NCBI GenBank assembly: GCA_021780935.1
Contig: JAJXXT010000090.1
Coordinates: 1 to 11,964 of the forward strand
Direction of reading: 5' to 3'
DNA from: Pseudomonadota bacterium
GTDB lineage: Bacteria > Pseudomonadota > Alphaproteobacteria > Acetobacterales > Acetobacteraceae
Length of the DNA: 11,964 nucleotides
Part shown: in pieces, positions 1 through 7,284 of the stretch
Layout: the number at the start of each line of letters is the position of its first letter
Position numbering within the stretch: the stretch's first letter is position 1
The notes under the pieces: model-generated
The model's input: the letters and a program-made list of their open reading frames with translations, nothing else
The model's database searches: none
Told to the model about the DNA's origin: nothing
Translations under genes and position numbers: made by a program

Positions 1-557
1 GCATCATTGCGATAAAGAATCGAATACTCGCTCTGCACGGCCGCAATGGGGTGGATGGCGTGGGCGCGCCGGATGGTCGGTGGCGCTGCCTCCGAGAGTC
101 CGAGATGGCGGACCTTGCCCTGGGTCACCAGCCGCGCCATGGCGCCGACCGTCTCCTCGATCGGCGTCTCGGGATCGACCCGGTGCTGGTAATAGAGGTC
201 GATCGTCTCGACGCCCAGGCGCCTGAGGCTCGCCTCGCAGCAGGCGATCACGTAGTCCGGCCTGCCGTTGACGCCGTTCGGCTGGCCGTCGCGCCGCACC
301 TGGCCGAACTTCGTCGCCAGCACCACACGATCCCGCCGCCCCTTCAGCGCGCGACCAAGCAGCGTCTCGTTGTGGCCCCAGCCATACATGTCGGAGCTGT
401 CGATATGGTTGCAGCCCGCGTCGATGGCGCGCTGAACCAGCGCTTCGGAAACGGCATCATCCGCCTCGCCGTAAACGCCGGAGAAGGACATGCAGCCGAG
501 GCCAACCGCGGTGACGGCGGCACCATCCCTGCCGAGATTTCGTTGCGGAATCGTCAT
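1..557 (-). CDS. aldo/keto reductase, C-terminal part missing at window edge
   Basis: An NAD(P)H-dependent oxidoreductase of the aldo/keto reductase superfamily, which reduces aldehydes or ketones in the cytoplasm; the substrate cannot be read from the sequence. The 185 visible residues begin [12 protein letters not shown] and show the classic tetrad: Asp53 and Tyr58 (HIDSSDMYG), Lys83 (ATKFG) and His125 (LYYQHRVD). The style ([13 protein letters not shown] near residue 19, [16 protein letters not shown] near 113) is that of the YakC/AKR13-like group. A full member has about 325-340 residues, so roughly the last 45% lies beyond base 1. The start is supported by a strong AAGGAG six bases before the ATG. 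It follows the gamma-glutamyltransferase gene by 71 bases on the same strand and is probably the third gene of that operon. The frame is open throughout. Confidence 0.93.
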   Translation of the reverse strand, partial: MTIPQRNLGRDGAAVTAVGLGCMSFSGVYGEADDAVSEALVQRAIDAGCNHIDSSDMYGWGHNETLLGRALKGRRDRVVLATKFGQVRRDGQPNGVNGRPDYVIACCEASLRRLGVETIDLYYQHRVDPETPIEETVGAMARLVTQGKVRHLGLSEAAPPTIRRAHAIHPIAAVQSEYSILYRND

Positions 558-563
558 ATATCT

Positions 564-569
564 CTCCTT
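564..569 (-). promoter_or_regulatory. ribosome binding site of the aldo/keto reductase
   Basis: On the minus strand this reads AAGGAG, six bases before the ATG at 557. It is the best Shine-Dalgarno match among the minus-strand genes of the window and fixes the start of the reductase. Confidence 0.75.
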
Positions 570-628
570 CCCATCAGGAACGCCTCAGCATGCCCCGGCC
601 CGCAAACGGGCGCCACCCGACGCCTCGC

Positions 629-2215
629 CTAATACGCGCCCGCCCAGCCGTCCCGGCGGGGATCGGACGCCACCATCCGGATCCCGTTGTCGAGCATCCG
701 GATCACCTGCATCGCGCATGGTCCCTCGAGGTGCCCGACCGCCGCCAGCTGGTGTCCGCGAGCGGCCAGGGCGGCCAGTGTGTCCTCACCCGCGTCGCGC
801 TCGATGGTCAGCTTGCCGTCGCCCTCGTGCGGCCAGTTGGCACCCTGGTCGGGCTGGCTCGACGTCCAGCGCGGGCGTTCCAGCGCCTGTTGCGGGTCGA
901 GGCCAAGATCGATGAGGCTGACCACCACCTGGACGTTCACCTGCACCTGGTTGTCCGCCCCCGGCGTGCCGAGCACGGCCCAGAGCTTCCCGTTACGAAA
1001 GATCATCGGTGCGTTCATGGTGTGACGGACACGCTTGCCGGGAGCGAGACGGTTGGCGTGGCCCTCCGCGAGGTGCCAGTAGGCCATGCGGTTGTTCAGC
1101 AGCACGCCGGTCTCGCCCGCAGTCACGCCGGAGCCGAACAACGAGTTCAGGCTCTGGATGCCGGAGATGGCGTTGCCCTCGCCATCCACGACGCAGAAAT
1201 AGGTGGTGTCTGCGCCGGCCGCGGCCTGTGCGAGCTCCGCCGCACGATCGCGCGAGATCCGCGCGGCCAGCGCATCGGCATGCGCGTCCGACAACAGCCG
1301 CTCGAGCGGAATCGGACCGCTGCGGGGATCGGCGCCGAAGCGCTCGCGGTCGAGAAAGGCGAGTTTCTTGGCTTCGACCAGAATATGGGTGCGTTGCGCC
1401 TCGTCCATCGACACGAGATCGAAACGTTCTGCGATCTTGAGGATCTGCAGCATCGTGAAGCCCGTGGAGTTGGGCGGTGTCTGGCGGACCTCGAAGCCGC
1501 GGTAGGTGATGCCGATCGGCTCCTGCACCTGCGGGTGGAAGGCAGCGAGGTCAGCCCCGGTCATCGCCACACCCCGCTCCGCACAGCCCGCCACGAGCGC
1601 CTTGGCAAGGCGACCGCGGTAGAAGCTCTCTGCCCCTTCGGCGGCGATGATCTCGAGCGTGCGAGCAAGGTTCTCCTGCACGATGAGCGCCCCGAGCGCC
1701 GGCGCCTGGCCATCGGCGAGGAAGACCGCGGCAGAGCGCCGGTCCGCGCCGAGTTTCTTGACGTTGTCGGCAGCAAAATTGCGCCCGTGCACGGTCAGCC
1801 CGTAGCCGCTGCGTGCGAGCCCGATCGCCGGCCCGCAGAGCGTCGCCCAGGGCAGGCGCCCGTGCGCCGCATGCAGCGCACCGATCCCGCCCAGCATCCC
1901 CGGAACGGAGACCGAGCGCGGCCCCTCGATCTCGATGCCGGCGGGGAATGCCTCGGGCTTCGCGGCGGCGACCGCGGGACCGGTGCCGTTGAACACCTCC
2001 GCCTTGCCGCCGATCCAGGCGTGGTAAAACCCGTCGCCGCCGAGACCGGACATCATCGGTTCGACGACGCCAAGCGCCAGCGCGACGGCGACCGCGGCGT
2101 CGGCGGCATTCCCGCCGGCGCGCAGCATGTCGAGCCCCGCCTGCGTTGCCATCGGGTGGTTGGTGCCGACCGCACCATGGCGGCCCATCAGCAGCGGACG
2201 ATGCGCTCGCATCAC
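629..2215 (-). CDS. gamma-glutamyltransferase-family hydrolase (Ntn fold)
   Basis: A self-processing Ntn hydrolase of the gamma-glutamyltranspeptidase family, which cleaves or transfers gamma-glutamyl or similar acyl groups. It is 528 residues from GTG at 2215, or 527 from the overlapping ATG at 2212. The autoprocessing and nucleophile site is DTTYFCVVD at 336-344, making Thr337 the likely nucleophile. SLNSLFGSG at 355-363 carries the Asn of the active site, and SGLGGDGF at 56-63 is the large-subunit glycine motif. In place of the usual oxyanion pair, GTPGAD has Gly419-Ala420, and His398-Thr399 replaces the usual Ser-Ser, so the substrate may not be glutathione. There is no signal peptide, unlike secreted Ggt of about 580 residues, so it is probably cytoplasmic. 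The start overlaps the upstream peptidase stop (TGATG), implying translational coupling. The stop is TAG at 631-629. Confidence 0.93.
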   Translation of the reverse strand: MMRAHRPLLMGRHGAVGTNHPMATQAGLDMLRAGGNAADAAVAVALALGVVEPMMSGLGGDGFYHAWIGGKAEVFNGTGPAVAAAKPEAFPAGIEIEGPRSVSVPGMLGGIGALHAAHGRLPWATLCGPAIGLARSGYGLTVHGRNFAADNVKKLGADRRSAAVFLADGQAPALGALIVQENLARTLEIIAAEGAESFYRGRLAKALVAGCAERGVAMTGADLAAFHPQVQEPIGITYRGFEVRQTPPNSTGFTMLQILKIAERFDLVSMDEAQRTHILVEAKKLAFLDRERFGADPRSGPIPLERLLSDAHADALAARISRDRAAELAQAAAGADTTYFCVVDGEGNAISGIQSLNSLFGSGVTAGETGVLLNNRMAYWHLAEGHANRLAPGKRVRHTMNAPMIFRNGKLWAVLGTPGADNQVQVNVQVVVSLIDLGLDPQQALERPRWTSSQPDQGANWPHEGDGKLTIERDAGEDTLAALAARGHQLAAVGHLEGPCAMQVIRMLDNGIRMVASDPRRDGWAGAY

Positions 2216-3999
2216 ATGGTCTCCCGGAAGTGCCGTGCAACGACATCGCAGACCCGGTCGCGGTGATCGGGGCGGATGAAGCCGTGTCCGGCGTAAGTGA
2301 AACGTTCGTAGTGCACCTGTTTCTGCGCCCGCCGCATCGCGGCCACGTACTGGTCGCTTTCGTGCTGCGGCACACGCGGGTCGCGATCGCCGTGCAGGAC
2401 CAGCAGCGGCGCGCGCACCTTCGCCACATGGTGTATCGGCGAGATCTGGCGGAACAACTCCGTTTCCGTGTGCGGGAAACCGTATTCACGCGCGCGGTGC
2501 GCGCGTCGCCAGGCACCGGTACGATCCAGCAACGTCATGTAATCCGCGATACCGTAATAATCGACCGCGCTGCGCCAGAGTTCGGGTTGCAGGCCGATCG
2601 CGGCAAGCACCACCCAGCCGCCATACGACTGCCCCATGATGCCGATGCGCGTGGCGTCGATGTTCCGCTGAGCGGCAAGCCAGGCATGCGCGGCCGCGAG
2701 GTCGTCGAGCGCATCCCGCCGCCTCGCGCCGTCATCGGCCTCCATGAAGGCGCGGCCGTAGCCGGTGCTGCCCCGTATATTGGGCATCAACACCGCGAAG
2801 CCCTGGGCCAGCAGCATCTGGATGTCGGCACGGAAATTGGCGCGGGTCTGGCCAGCGGGTCCGCCATGCACCCACACGATCGCAGGCCATCCGCCCGCTG
2901 GCGGGGCGCCGGCGGGGCGCGCGAACCAGCCAGCGATCGGCAATCCGTCGCCGCCCTTCCAGCCCACCAGTTCCGGTCGGATGAAGGCGGCGGCATCGAG
3001 GCCGGCATCGAGCCGCGGGTCCGGCATGGCGATGAGGCGCGCTTGCAACGACGCCGCGTCCACGTGCCAGATTCCAGGCGCGATCACCGGCGATTGCGCG
3101 CTGACCGCGAGGCCGGACGAGTCGGGCACCCAGGCGAGATCGGCGACGATGCCGTCCCCCGGCAGCCCGGTCACGCCCGCTCGCTCGCCGCCGCGCGGAC
3201 CGACCTTCAGCACCGCGTAGCCGCGGTCGTTCTCGATCGTGGCGAGCAGCGTGGAGTCCGGCGAGACGCTCCAGGCCTCGATGTCGCGCCCGGCCGGTGC
3301 GTAGACCACACTTGCCTCGCCGCTCACCGGATCGATAGCGCACAGGCGCAGGAAGTCGGCGCCGCCCGTATCGGTGATCGCCATGAGCGTGCTGCCGGCC
3401 CAACGCACGGCGGCATAACGGGTGGGGCCACGCCGCGGCAGTTCGCGCGCCGTGCCGGCCGCGACGTCGAGCAGGTGCACGCGCTGGTCGGAGGCGGAAC
3501 GATCCTCGATGACGGCAAGCACGGCACCATCCGGCCGCCAGGCCGTCACGGAGCACGCCCCCTCGTCGCGGCGCATCAAACGCCTCGCAGTGCCCGTTGC
3601 GAGTTCCGTCACCAGCACATCGAAGACGGCTTCGCTACGGTCATTGGCGGTATAGGCGATGCGCATGCCGTCCGGCGAAAAAGCGCCGAAATCGTGCGTC
3701 ACCGAGTGGCTTTCGGTGAGCGGCCGCGGCCGGCGGCCGGGCTCCAGCAGCCAGAATTGCTGGCGCTCGTCACCGCCGGCATCGATGCCCCAGATCAGGC
3801 GCTCATCCTGCGGCGCGCGACGGAGAAAGGCGACCTTTTCCGCGTGGTCGCTGAGCCGGCGTGCGTTCCCGCCATCGGCGTCCATCGCCCAGACCTGAGG
3901 CAGGCCGCCGCCACGCAGATGATACAGCGTGCCGCCGTCGCGCGACCACACCGGCGTGCTGATCGAGGTGAGGCGGGCGAAATCGTGCGGCAGCGGCAT
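2212..3999 (-). CDS. S9-family serine peptidase (acylaminoacyl-peptidase / prolyl oligopeptidase type)
   Basis: A cytoplasmic serine peptidase that removes dipeptides or acyl-amino acids from short peptides. It is 595 residues from ATG 3999. The N-terminal half is a beta-propeller with repeated WD40-like strands (for example VAFLRRAPQDERLIWGID and FGAFSPDGMRIAYTAND). The C-terminal half is an alpha/beta hydrolase with HGGP at 378-381, the nucleophile elbow GQSYGG (Ser458), HGDRDPRVP (Asp540) and YAGHGF (His572). Size and domain order fit the family. An ATG at 4029 would add ten Pro/Ala-rich residues; neither start has a good ribosome site, and I prefer 3999 because the family usually begins close to the first propeller strand. 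No signal peptide is seen. It is the first gene of the peptidase, transferase and reductase operon. Exact substrate unknown. Confidence 0.93.
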   Translation of the reverse strand: MPLPHDFARLTSISTPVWSRDGGTLYHLRGGGLPQVWAMDADGGNARRLSDHAEKVAFLRRAPQDERLIWGIDAGGDERQQFWLLEPGRRPRPLTESHSVTHDFGAFSPDGMRIAYTANDRSEAVFDVLVTELATGTARRLMRRDEGACSVTAWRPDGAVLAVIEDRSASDQRVHLLDVAAGTARELPRRGPTRYAAVRWAGSTLMAITDTGGADFLRLCAIDPVSGEASVVYAPAGRDIEAWSVSPDSTLLATIENDRGYAVLKVGPRGGERAGVTGLPGDGIVADLAWVPDSSGLAVSAQSPVIAPGIWHVDAASLQARLIAMPDPRLDAGLDAAAFIRPELVGWKGGDGLPIAGWFARPAGAPPAGGWPAIVWVHGGPAGQTRANFRADIQMLLAQGFAVLMPNIRGSTGYGRAFMEADDGARRRDALDDLAAAHAWLAAQRNIDATRIGIMGQSYGGWVVLAAIGLQPELWRSAVDYYGIADYMTLLDRTGAWRRAHRAREYGFPHTETELFRQISPIHHVAKVRAPLLVLHGDRDPRVPQHESDQYVAAMRRAQKQVHYERFTYAGHGFIRPDHRDRVCDVVARHFRETM

Positions 4000-4058
4000 G
4001 GCGGACCCCGGAGGTGGTGGCGCCAGCATCGCCGGTCACGCGGCGCTGGCAACCCCCG

Positions 4059-4080
4059 CGGGATCGAATCTGCGATCCCG
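4059..4080. promoter_or_regulatory. hairpin / dyad in the divergent intergenic region
   Basis: A perfect 8-base inverted repeat, CGGGATCG and CGATCCCG, is separated by six bases. It lies in the 238-base gap between the divergently read peptidase operon (start 3999) and the short-chain dehydrogenase (start 4238), where both promoters must be. It could be an operator for a dimeric repressor or a leader hairpin of the peptidase transcript. No other gene is visible in this gap, and I could not identify clear -35/-10 boxes. Confidence 0.35.
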
Positions 4081-4237
4081 GCGTGCAACGGGCAGGCAGC
4101 AGCGGCCCCGACCGTGCCGGCGGATTCGCTCGAAGGCCGTTGCCGCGGCGGAGTAGGCCGGCTTGGGCAACCCGCCGGGGGCATAGGAAACGACCTGGCC
4201 TGCTGGCATGATCCCCCGGCAAGCGAGGGGAACGGCG

Positions 4238-4966
4238 ATGGCGGGGCGGTTTGCGGGGCGACGCGCGGTGATCACGGGAGGCGCGTCGGGCATCGGCGCG
4301 GTGATAGCCGCGCGCCTGGCAGCGGACGGCGCGGCGGTCGCACTCTGGGACCGCGATGTCGGCGCCTTGGCACGCAGCCACATGGGGCACCGCGAGGCGG
4401 TGGACGTGACGGACGAGGCGGCCGTGGCGCGCGCCACCGCGGCAACCGAAGCGGCGCTCGGCGGTATCGACATCCTGGTCGCCTCGGCCGGCATCACCGG
4501 GCCGAACGGGCCGACCTGGGAATACCCCGTCGCCGCCTGGCGACAGGTCATGGCGGTGAACGCGGACGGCGTGTTCCTCACCAACCGCGCCGTGGTGCCG
4601 GCGATGCTGAAAGGCGGCTGGGGCCGGATCGTCAACATCGCCTCCATTGCCGGCAAGGAAGGCAACCCGAACGCCTGTGCCTATTCCGCCTCCAAGGCGG
4701 CGGTGATCGCCTTGACCAAGTCGCTCGGCAAGGAGCTGGCCAATACCGGAATCCGCGTGAACGCGGTCGCCCCCGCCGCGGTGGAGACACCGCTGTTCTC
4801 GCAGATGAGCAAGGACCAGATTGCCTTCATGCTCGGCAAGATCCCGCTGGGCCGCTTCGGCACCACGCAGGAAGTCGCCAGCCTGGTGTGCTGGCTCGCG
4901 AGCGAGGAGGCGAGCTTCTCCACGGGCGCCGTGTTCGACTGTTCCGGCGGACGCGCGACGTATTAG
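4238..4966 (+). CDS. short-chain dehydrogenase/reductase (SDR), sugar-acid or 3-oxoacyl reductase-like
   Basis: A classical SDR of 242 residues that oxidises or reduces a hydroxyl/keto group with NAD(P). The cofactor motif is TGGASGIG at 13-20, and Asp38 at the end of the second strand (ALWDRD) favours NAD(H). The structural Asn is in VNADG (Asn109). The catalytic set is Ser136 (NIASIAG), Tyr149 and Lys153 (YSASK). The usual NNAG is VASAG here. The C-terminus SGGRATY and the segment ETPLFSQMSKDQIAFML resemble, from memory, dehydrogenases of 2-keto-3-deoxy-L-rhamnonate/fuconate type, but a generic FabG-like name is safer. ATG 4238 is chosen over ATG 4208 because GAGGGGA at 4225-4231 is a well-spaced ribosome site. 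It is read alone, diverging from the peptidase operon and converging on the hydrolase. Confidence 0.93.
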   Translation: MAGRFAGRRAVITGGASGIGAVIAARLAADGAAVALWDRDVGALARSHMGHREAVDVTDEAAVARATAATEAALGGIDILVASAGITGPNGPTWEYPVAAWRQVMAVNADGVFLTNRAVVPAMLKGGWGRIVNIASIAGKEGNPNACAYSASKAAVIALTKSLGKELANTGIRVNAVAPAAVETPLFSQMSKDQIAFMLGKIPLGRFGTTQEVASLVCWLASEEASFSTGAVFDCSGGRATY

Positions 4967-4986
4967 GCGCCGGCTTTCCGCCGCGG

Positions 4987-5000
4987 GCCCGATGCCGGGC
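4987..5000. terminator. possible bidirectional terminator between convergent genes
   Basis: GCCCG and CGGGC form a 5-base GC stem around a four-base loop, in the 56-base gap between the convergent stops of the dehydrogenase (4966) and the hydrolase (5023). There is no T tract on either side, so this is only a weak candidate; in GC-rich DNA such stems are common. Confidence 0.2.
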
Positions 5001-5022
5001 TGCGCGCGACCGGGGGCTCGTT

Positions 5023-5856
5023 TCAGCCCGCCCGCCGGGGCATCAGCTCGAGCGCCGTGCGCACGACGGCGCTGTCCGGATCCGCCAGTTCCGCAACGAT
5101 CGTGAAATGATCGTGGTCTGGCAGCACCGCCGACGTGCCGCCCCAGGCGCTGGCGATGGCGCACGATTGGCGTTCGTATTCCCTGCCCTCCAGTCCGCCG
5201 ACCATGGCATGGATGTGCCCGCCCGGTGCCGCCAGCAGCACCGGTGAGAGCGCGCGGGCGGTCTCGGGATCCATACGCAGCGCGCGGTTGACGCTGGTGC
5301 GCACCAGCGGCACCAGGTCGAACAGGCCGGAAAGCGCCAATGCCTGCGGCGCGGGATGCGCGGGGAAGCCGCGTTCCGGCCAGCCTGCGGCCATGATCAT
5401 CGCCGCGAGATGCCCGCCCGCGGAATGTCCCGCGGCGAGGATGGGCGCGCCATGGCGGCGCGCGAGAAACCCGGCGCACGTGCGCATTTGCTCGACGATG
5501 ACCGCCAGCGTGACGTTCGGGCACAGGTCATAGGAGGGCATGGCGACCGCCACCCCGTGCGCGAGCAGACCGCGCGCCAGGTGGCTGGAGAAGGCTCGGT
5601 CCATGCCCTGCCAGTAGCCGCCGTGGATGAACATCGCGATGCGCGCATCGCGCCGCTCATTCGGCCAGAACAGGTCGAGCTTCGTGCGCTCGGAGGGGCC
5701 ATAGGCGATGCCGGTCTCGGCCTCGGTCCAGGTGGCACGAAATGCGGCGGCCTCCGCCTGCCAGCGGGCCAGGATGGCGGGGAAGCCTGGAACCTTGGCG
5801 CGGTTGTCGTATTCCGCTTCGAGCGCGGGATCTTCGCGAGCGGGATCATGGTCCAT
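5023..5856 (-). CDS. alpha/beta hydrolase, arylformamidase/esterase type
   Basis: A serine hydrolase of 277 residues with the layout of the arylformamidase-like esterases (kynurenine formamidase of the AFMID type and relatives). EYDNRAKVPGF opens the protein at residue 15, the oxyanion motif HGGYW is at 78-82, the nucleophile elbow is GHSAGG (Ser145), GGLEGREYERQS near 220 probably supplies the acid (Glu223), and DHDHF supplies His250. No signal peptide is seen, so the enzyme is cytoplasmic. No kynureninase or tryptophan dioxygenase gene is nearby, so a role in tryptophan breakdown is not supported by context; a general carboxylesterase or carbamate hydrolase is equally possible. It is monocistronic, convergent with the dehydrogenase and divergent from the unknown gene at 6107. 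The ATG at 5856 lacks a strong ribosome site. Confidence 0.9.
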   Translation of the reverse strand: MDHDPAREDPALEAEYDNRAKVPGFPAILARWQAEAAAFRATWTEAETGIAYGPSERTKLDLFWPNERRDARIAMFIHGGYWQGMDRAFSSHLARGLLAHGVAVAMPSYDLCPNVTLAVIVEQMRTCAGFLARRHGAPILAAGHSAGGHLAAMIMAAGWPERGFPAHPAPQALALSGLFDLVPLVRTSVNRALRMDPETARALSPVLLAAPGGHIHAMVGGLEGREYERQSCAIASAWGGTSAVLPDHDHFTIVAELADPDSAVVRTALELMPRRAG

Positions 5857-6106
5857 CCGGCGACGCTAACACGCAGCACCGCGCGAAGCACCGCATCCCG
5901 ACCCGCGCAGCTGGCCTGCCTTCTTGGGCACATTCCCCCTCCCCGCCGCCCAGACATCAACGCGACCGCCCGCGGCGGCCCGCGCCGCGCAGCCGAGCGC
6001 GGCCACGCCGACGGACCGCGACGGATTTGCGCACCGCGGCGCCGAACGCCGCCCTGGCACGGGACGCTGGACCGCCCGGGCCGGTGATGGCAAAAACCCA
6101 CGCCTG

Positions 6107-7261
6107 ATGTCCCAGCAATCGGCAGCGTTCCTGGACCTCGCCGGCCCGCGCCTGTGGCGTGCGCGGCTGAAAGCGCTGCGCACCCGCGCCGCTTCCGGCC
6201 GGGCGGGACGCCGTCTCATCGCCCACCACGCGATCGAGTTCATCCTCGACCGTCTTGCCGGCGGAGCCGAAGCGGGCCCGCATGAGCGAGCCATCGCGGC
6301 GCTGGCACAGGATGCGGTGGTGCTGGCACGGGGCTTGCCGCTGGACGCCCGGAACCGACTGCGCGGGATGGTGCGTGACAGCCTGGATGGCGACTCCACC
6401 CTGGTGCCGCTGTTCCATCTGCTGCGCACCGCCGCCCTCCAGCGCGCCCGCGGCTTCGAGGTGCGCTTCACCGGGCTGGCGGGCGAGCGCCACGATCTGC
6501 TGATCACACGCGCCGGGATCGAGGCGGAAATCGTCTGCGATGTCGTCTCCGCCGAAGACGGGCGGGAGGTGCATCGCGGCGCCTGGGTACGGCTCGTGGA
6601 CCAGGTGGACCCCGATCTGCAGACCTGGCTCGCCGCGCATCCCGGCCGCTATCTGCTCAAACTCACGCTGCCGCAGGGCCTGCGCGTCGCCGACGCTTCG
6701 CTGCCGGCGCTGCACGCACGCATCCGCGACATGCTCGCCTCGCAACGGCGCAGCGACCACGACGAAGCCGCGGTGCTGCGGCTCGACCCGCTGATGCTGG
6801 CGGCGAGCCAGGCCGGCGAGGCCGGGCTCCTGCGCACCGTGCGCGAGGCATTCGGCGAGCAGGCGCATCTGGCGCTGACCAACGCCGGCGGCAGCGTGCT
6901 GGTCATGGCCGCGCGCGCCGGGCGGGAGGACGAGATCTCCGCAGCGATCCATCGCCGCCTCGCCGCCCTGGCGCCGGCGCGGCTGTCCGGCACGCGGCCG
7001 GGGATCCTTGCGGTCCTGGTCGAGGACACGGACGCGCGGGAATGGCGCGGGCTGCACGAGCGGCTCGAACTCGAGGTCGAGGCGCGGCAGTTCCTGACCC
7101 GCCGGGAAGCCCGCGCGGTGGTTGCCGTTTCCTGCTGCTCGCGCCTCGAACTCTTCGCGGCGACGGGTGCCGTGCCGGAGGGCGAGCTGCGCTTCCGCAA
7201 CCCGAGCCACCCGGCGGCCAAGGCTGCCGCACTCGCGCCTTCGATCCTGTCCTCGATCTGA
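6107..7261 (+). CDS. conserved-looking protein of unknown function, possible nuclease-like core
   Basis: I do not recognise a named family. From ATG 6107 the protein has 384 residues with no signal peptide or membrane segment. Residues 1-115 are helical and Arg/Ala-rich. Residues 117-160 carry an ordered motif block: GFEVRF, then RHDLLI, then EAEIVCDVVSAEDGR. This alternation of strand, Asp130, strand, Glu139/Glu141 and polar residue recalls PD-(D/E)XK-like folds, although the Lys position would be Cys144 or Asp145. The last 90 residues contain GILAVLVEDTDAREWRGL and GELRFRNPSHPAAK, which look constrained rather than random. A TTG at 5924 would extend the frame by 61 low-complexity residues; I think these are not translated. 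It ends 23 bases before the histidine kinase start and is probably co-transcribed with it. The coding frame is well supported; the function is not. Confidence 0.8.
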   Translation: MSQQSAAFLDLAGPRLWRARLKALRTRAASGRAGRRLIAHHAIEFILDRLAGGAEAGPHERAIAALAQDAVVLARGLPLDARNRLRGMVRDSLDGDSTLVPLFHLLRTAALQRARGFEVRFTGLAGERHDLLITRAGIEAEIVCDVVSAEDGREVHRGAWVRLVDQVDPDLQTWLAAHPGRYLLKLTLPQGLRVADASLPALHARIRDMLASQRRSDHDEAAVLRLDPLMLAASQAGEAGLLRTVREAFGEQAHLALTNAGGSVLVMAARAGREDEISAAIHRRLAALAPARLSGTRPGILAVLVEDTDAREWRGLHERLELEVEARQFLTRREARAVVAVSCCSRLELFAATGAVPEGELRFRNPSHPAAKAAALAPSILSSI

Positions 7262-7284
7262 CCGCGCGGCCCGGGCGGCGCGAG

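Noticed and set aside
2146..5247. A plus-strand open frame of 1033 codons across the peptidase, dehydrogenase and hydrolase genes
   Set aside because: It is antisense or out of frame to three genes with full catalytic motifs, and its product is Arg/His/Gly-rich with no domain. Long shadow frames are expected in GC-rich DNA.
3803..5524. A minus-strand open frame of 573 codons opposite the dehydrogenase
   Set aside because: It overlaps the dehydrogenase antisense and runs out of frame through the hydrolase and the peptidase start; the composition is that of a shadow frame.
5924..6106. TTG-initiated N-terminal extension of the unknown protein
   Set aside because: The 61 added residues are low-complexity (Ala/Arg/Pro/Thr) and look like untranslated GC-rich leader.
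6087..6107. A six-codon leader peptide (MAKTHA) ending in TGATG at the start of the unknown gene
   Set aside because: The overlap with ATG 6107 is suggestive, but there is no ribosome site before it and no attenuator structure, so it is probably chance.
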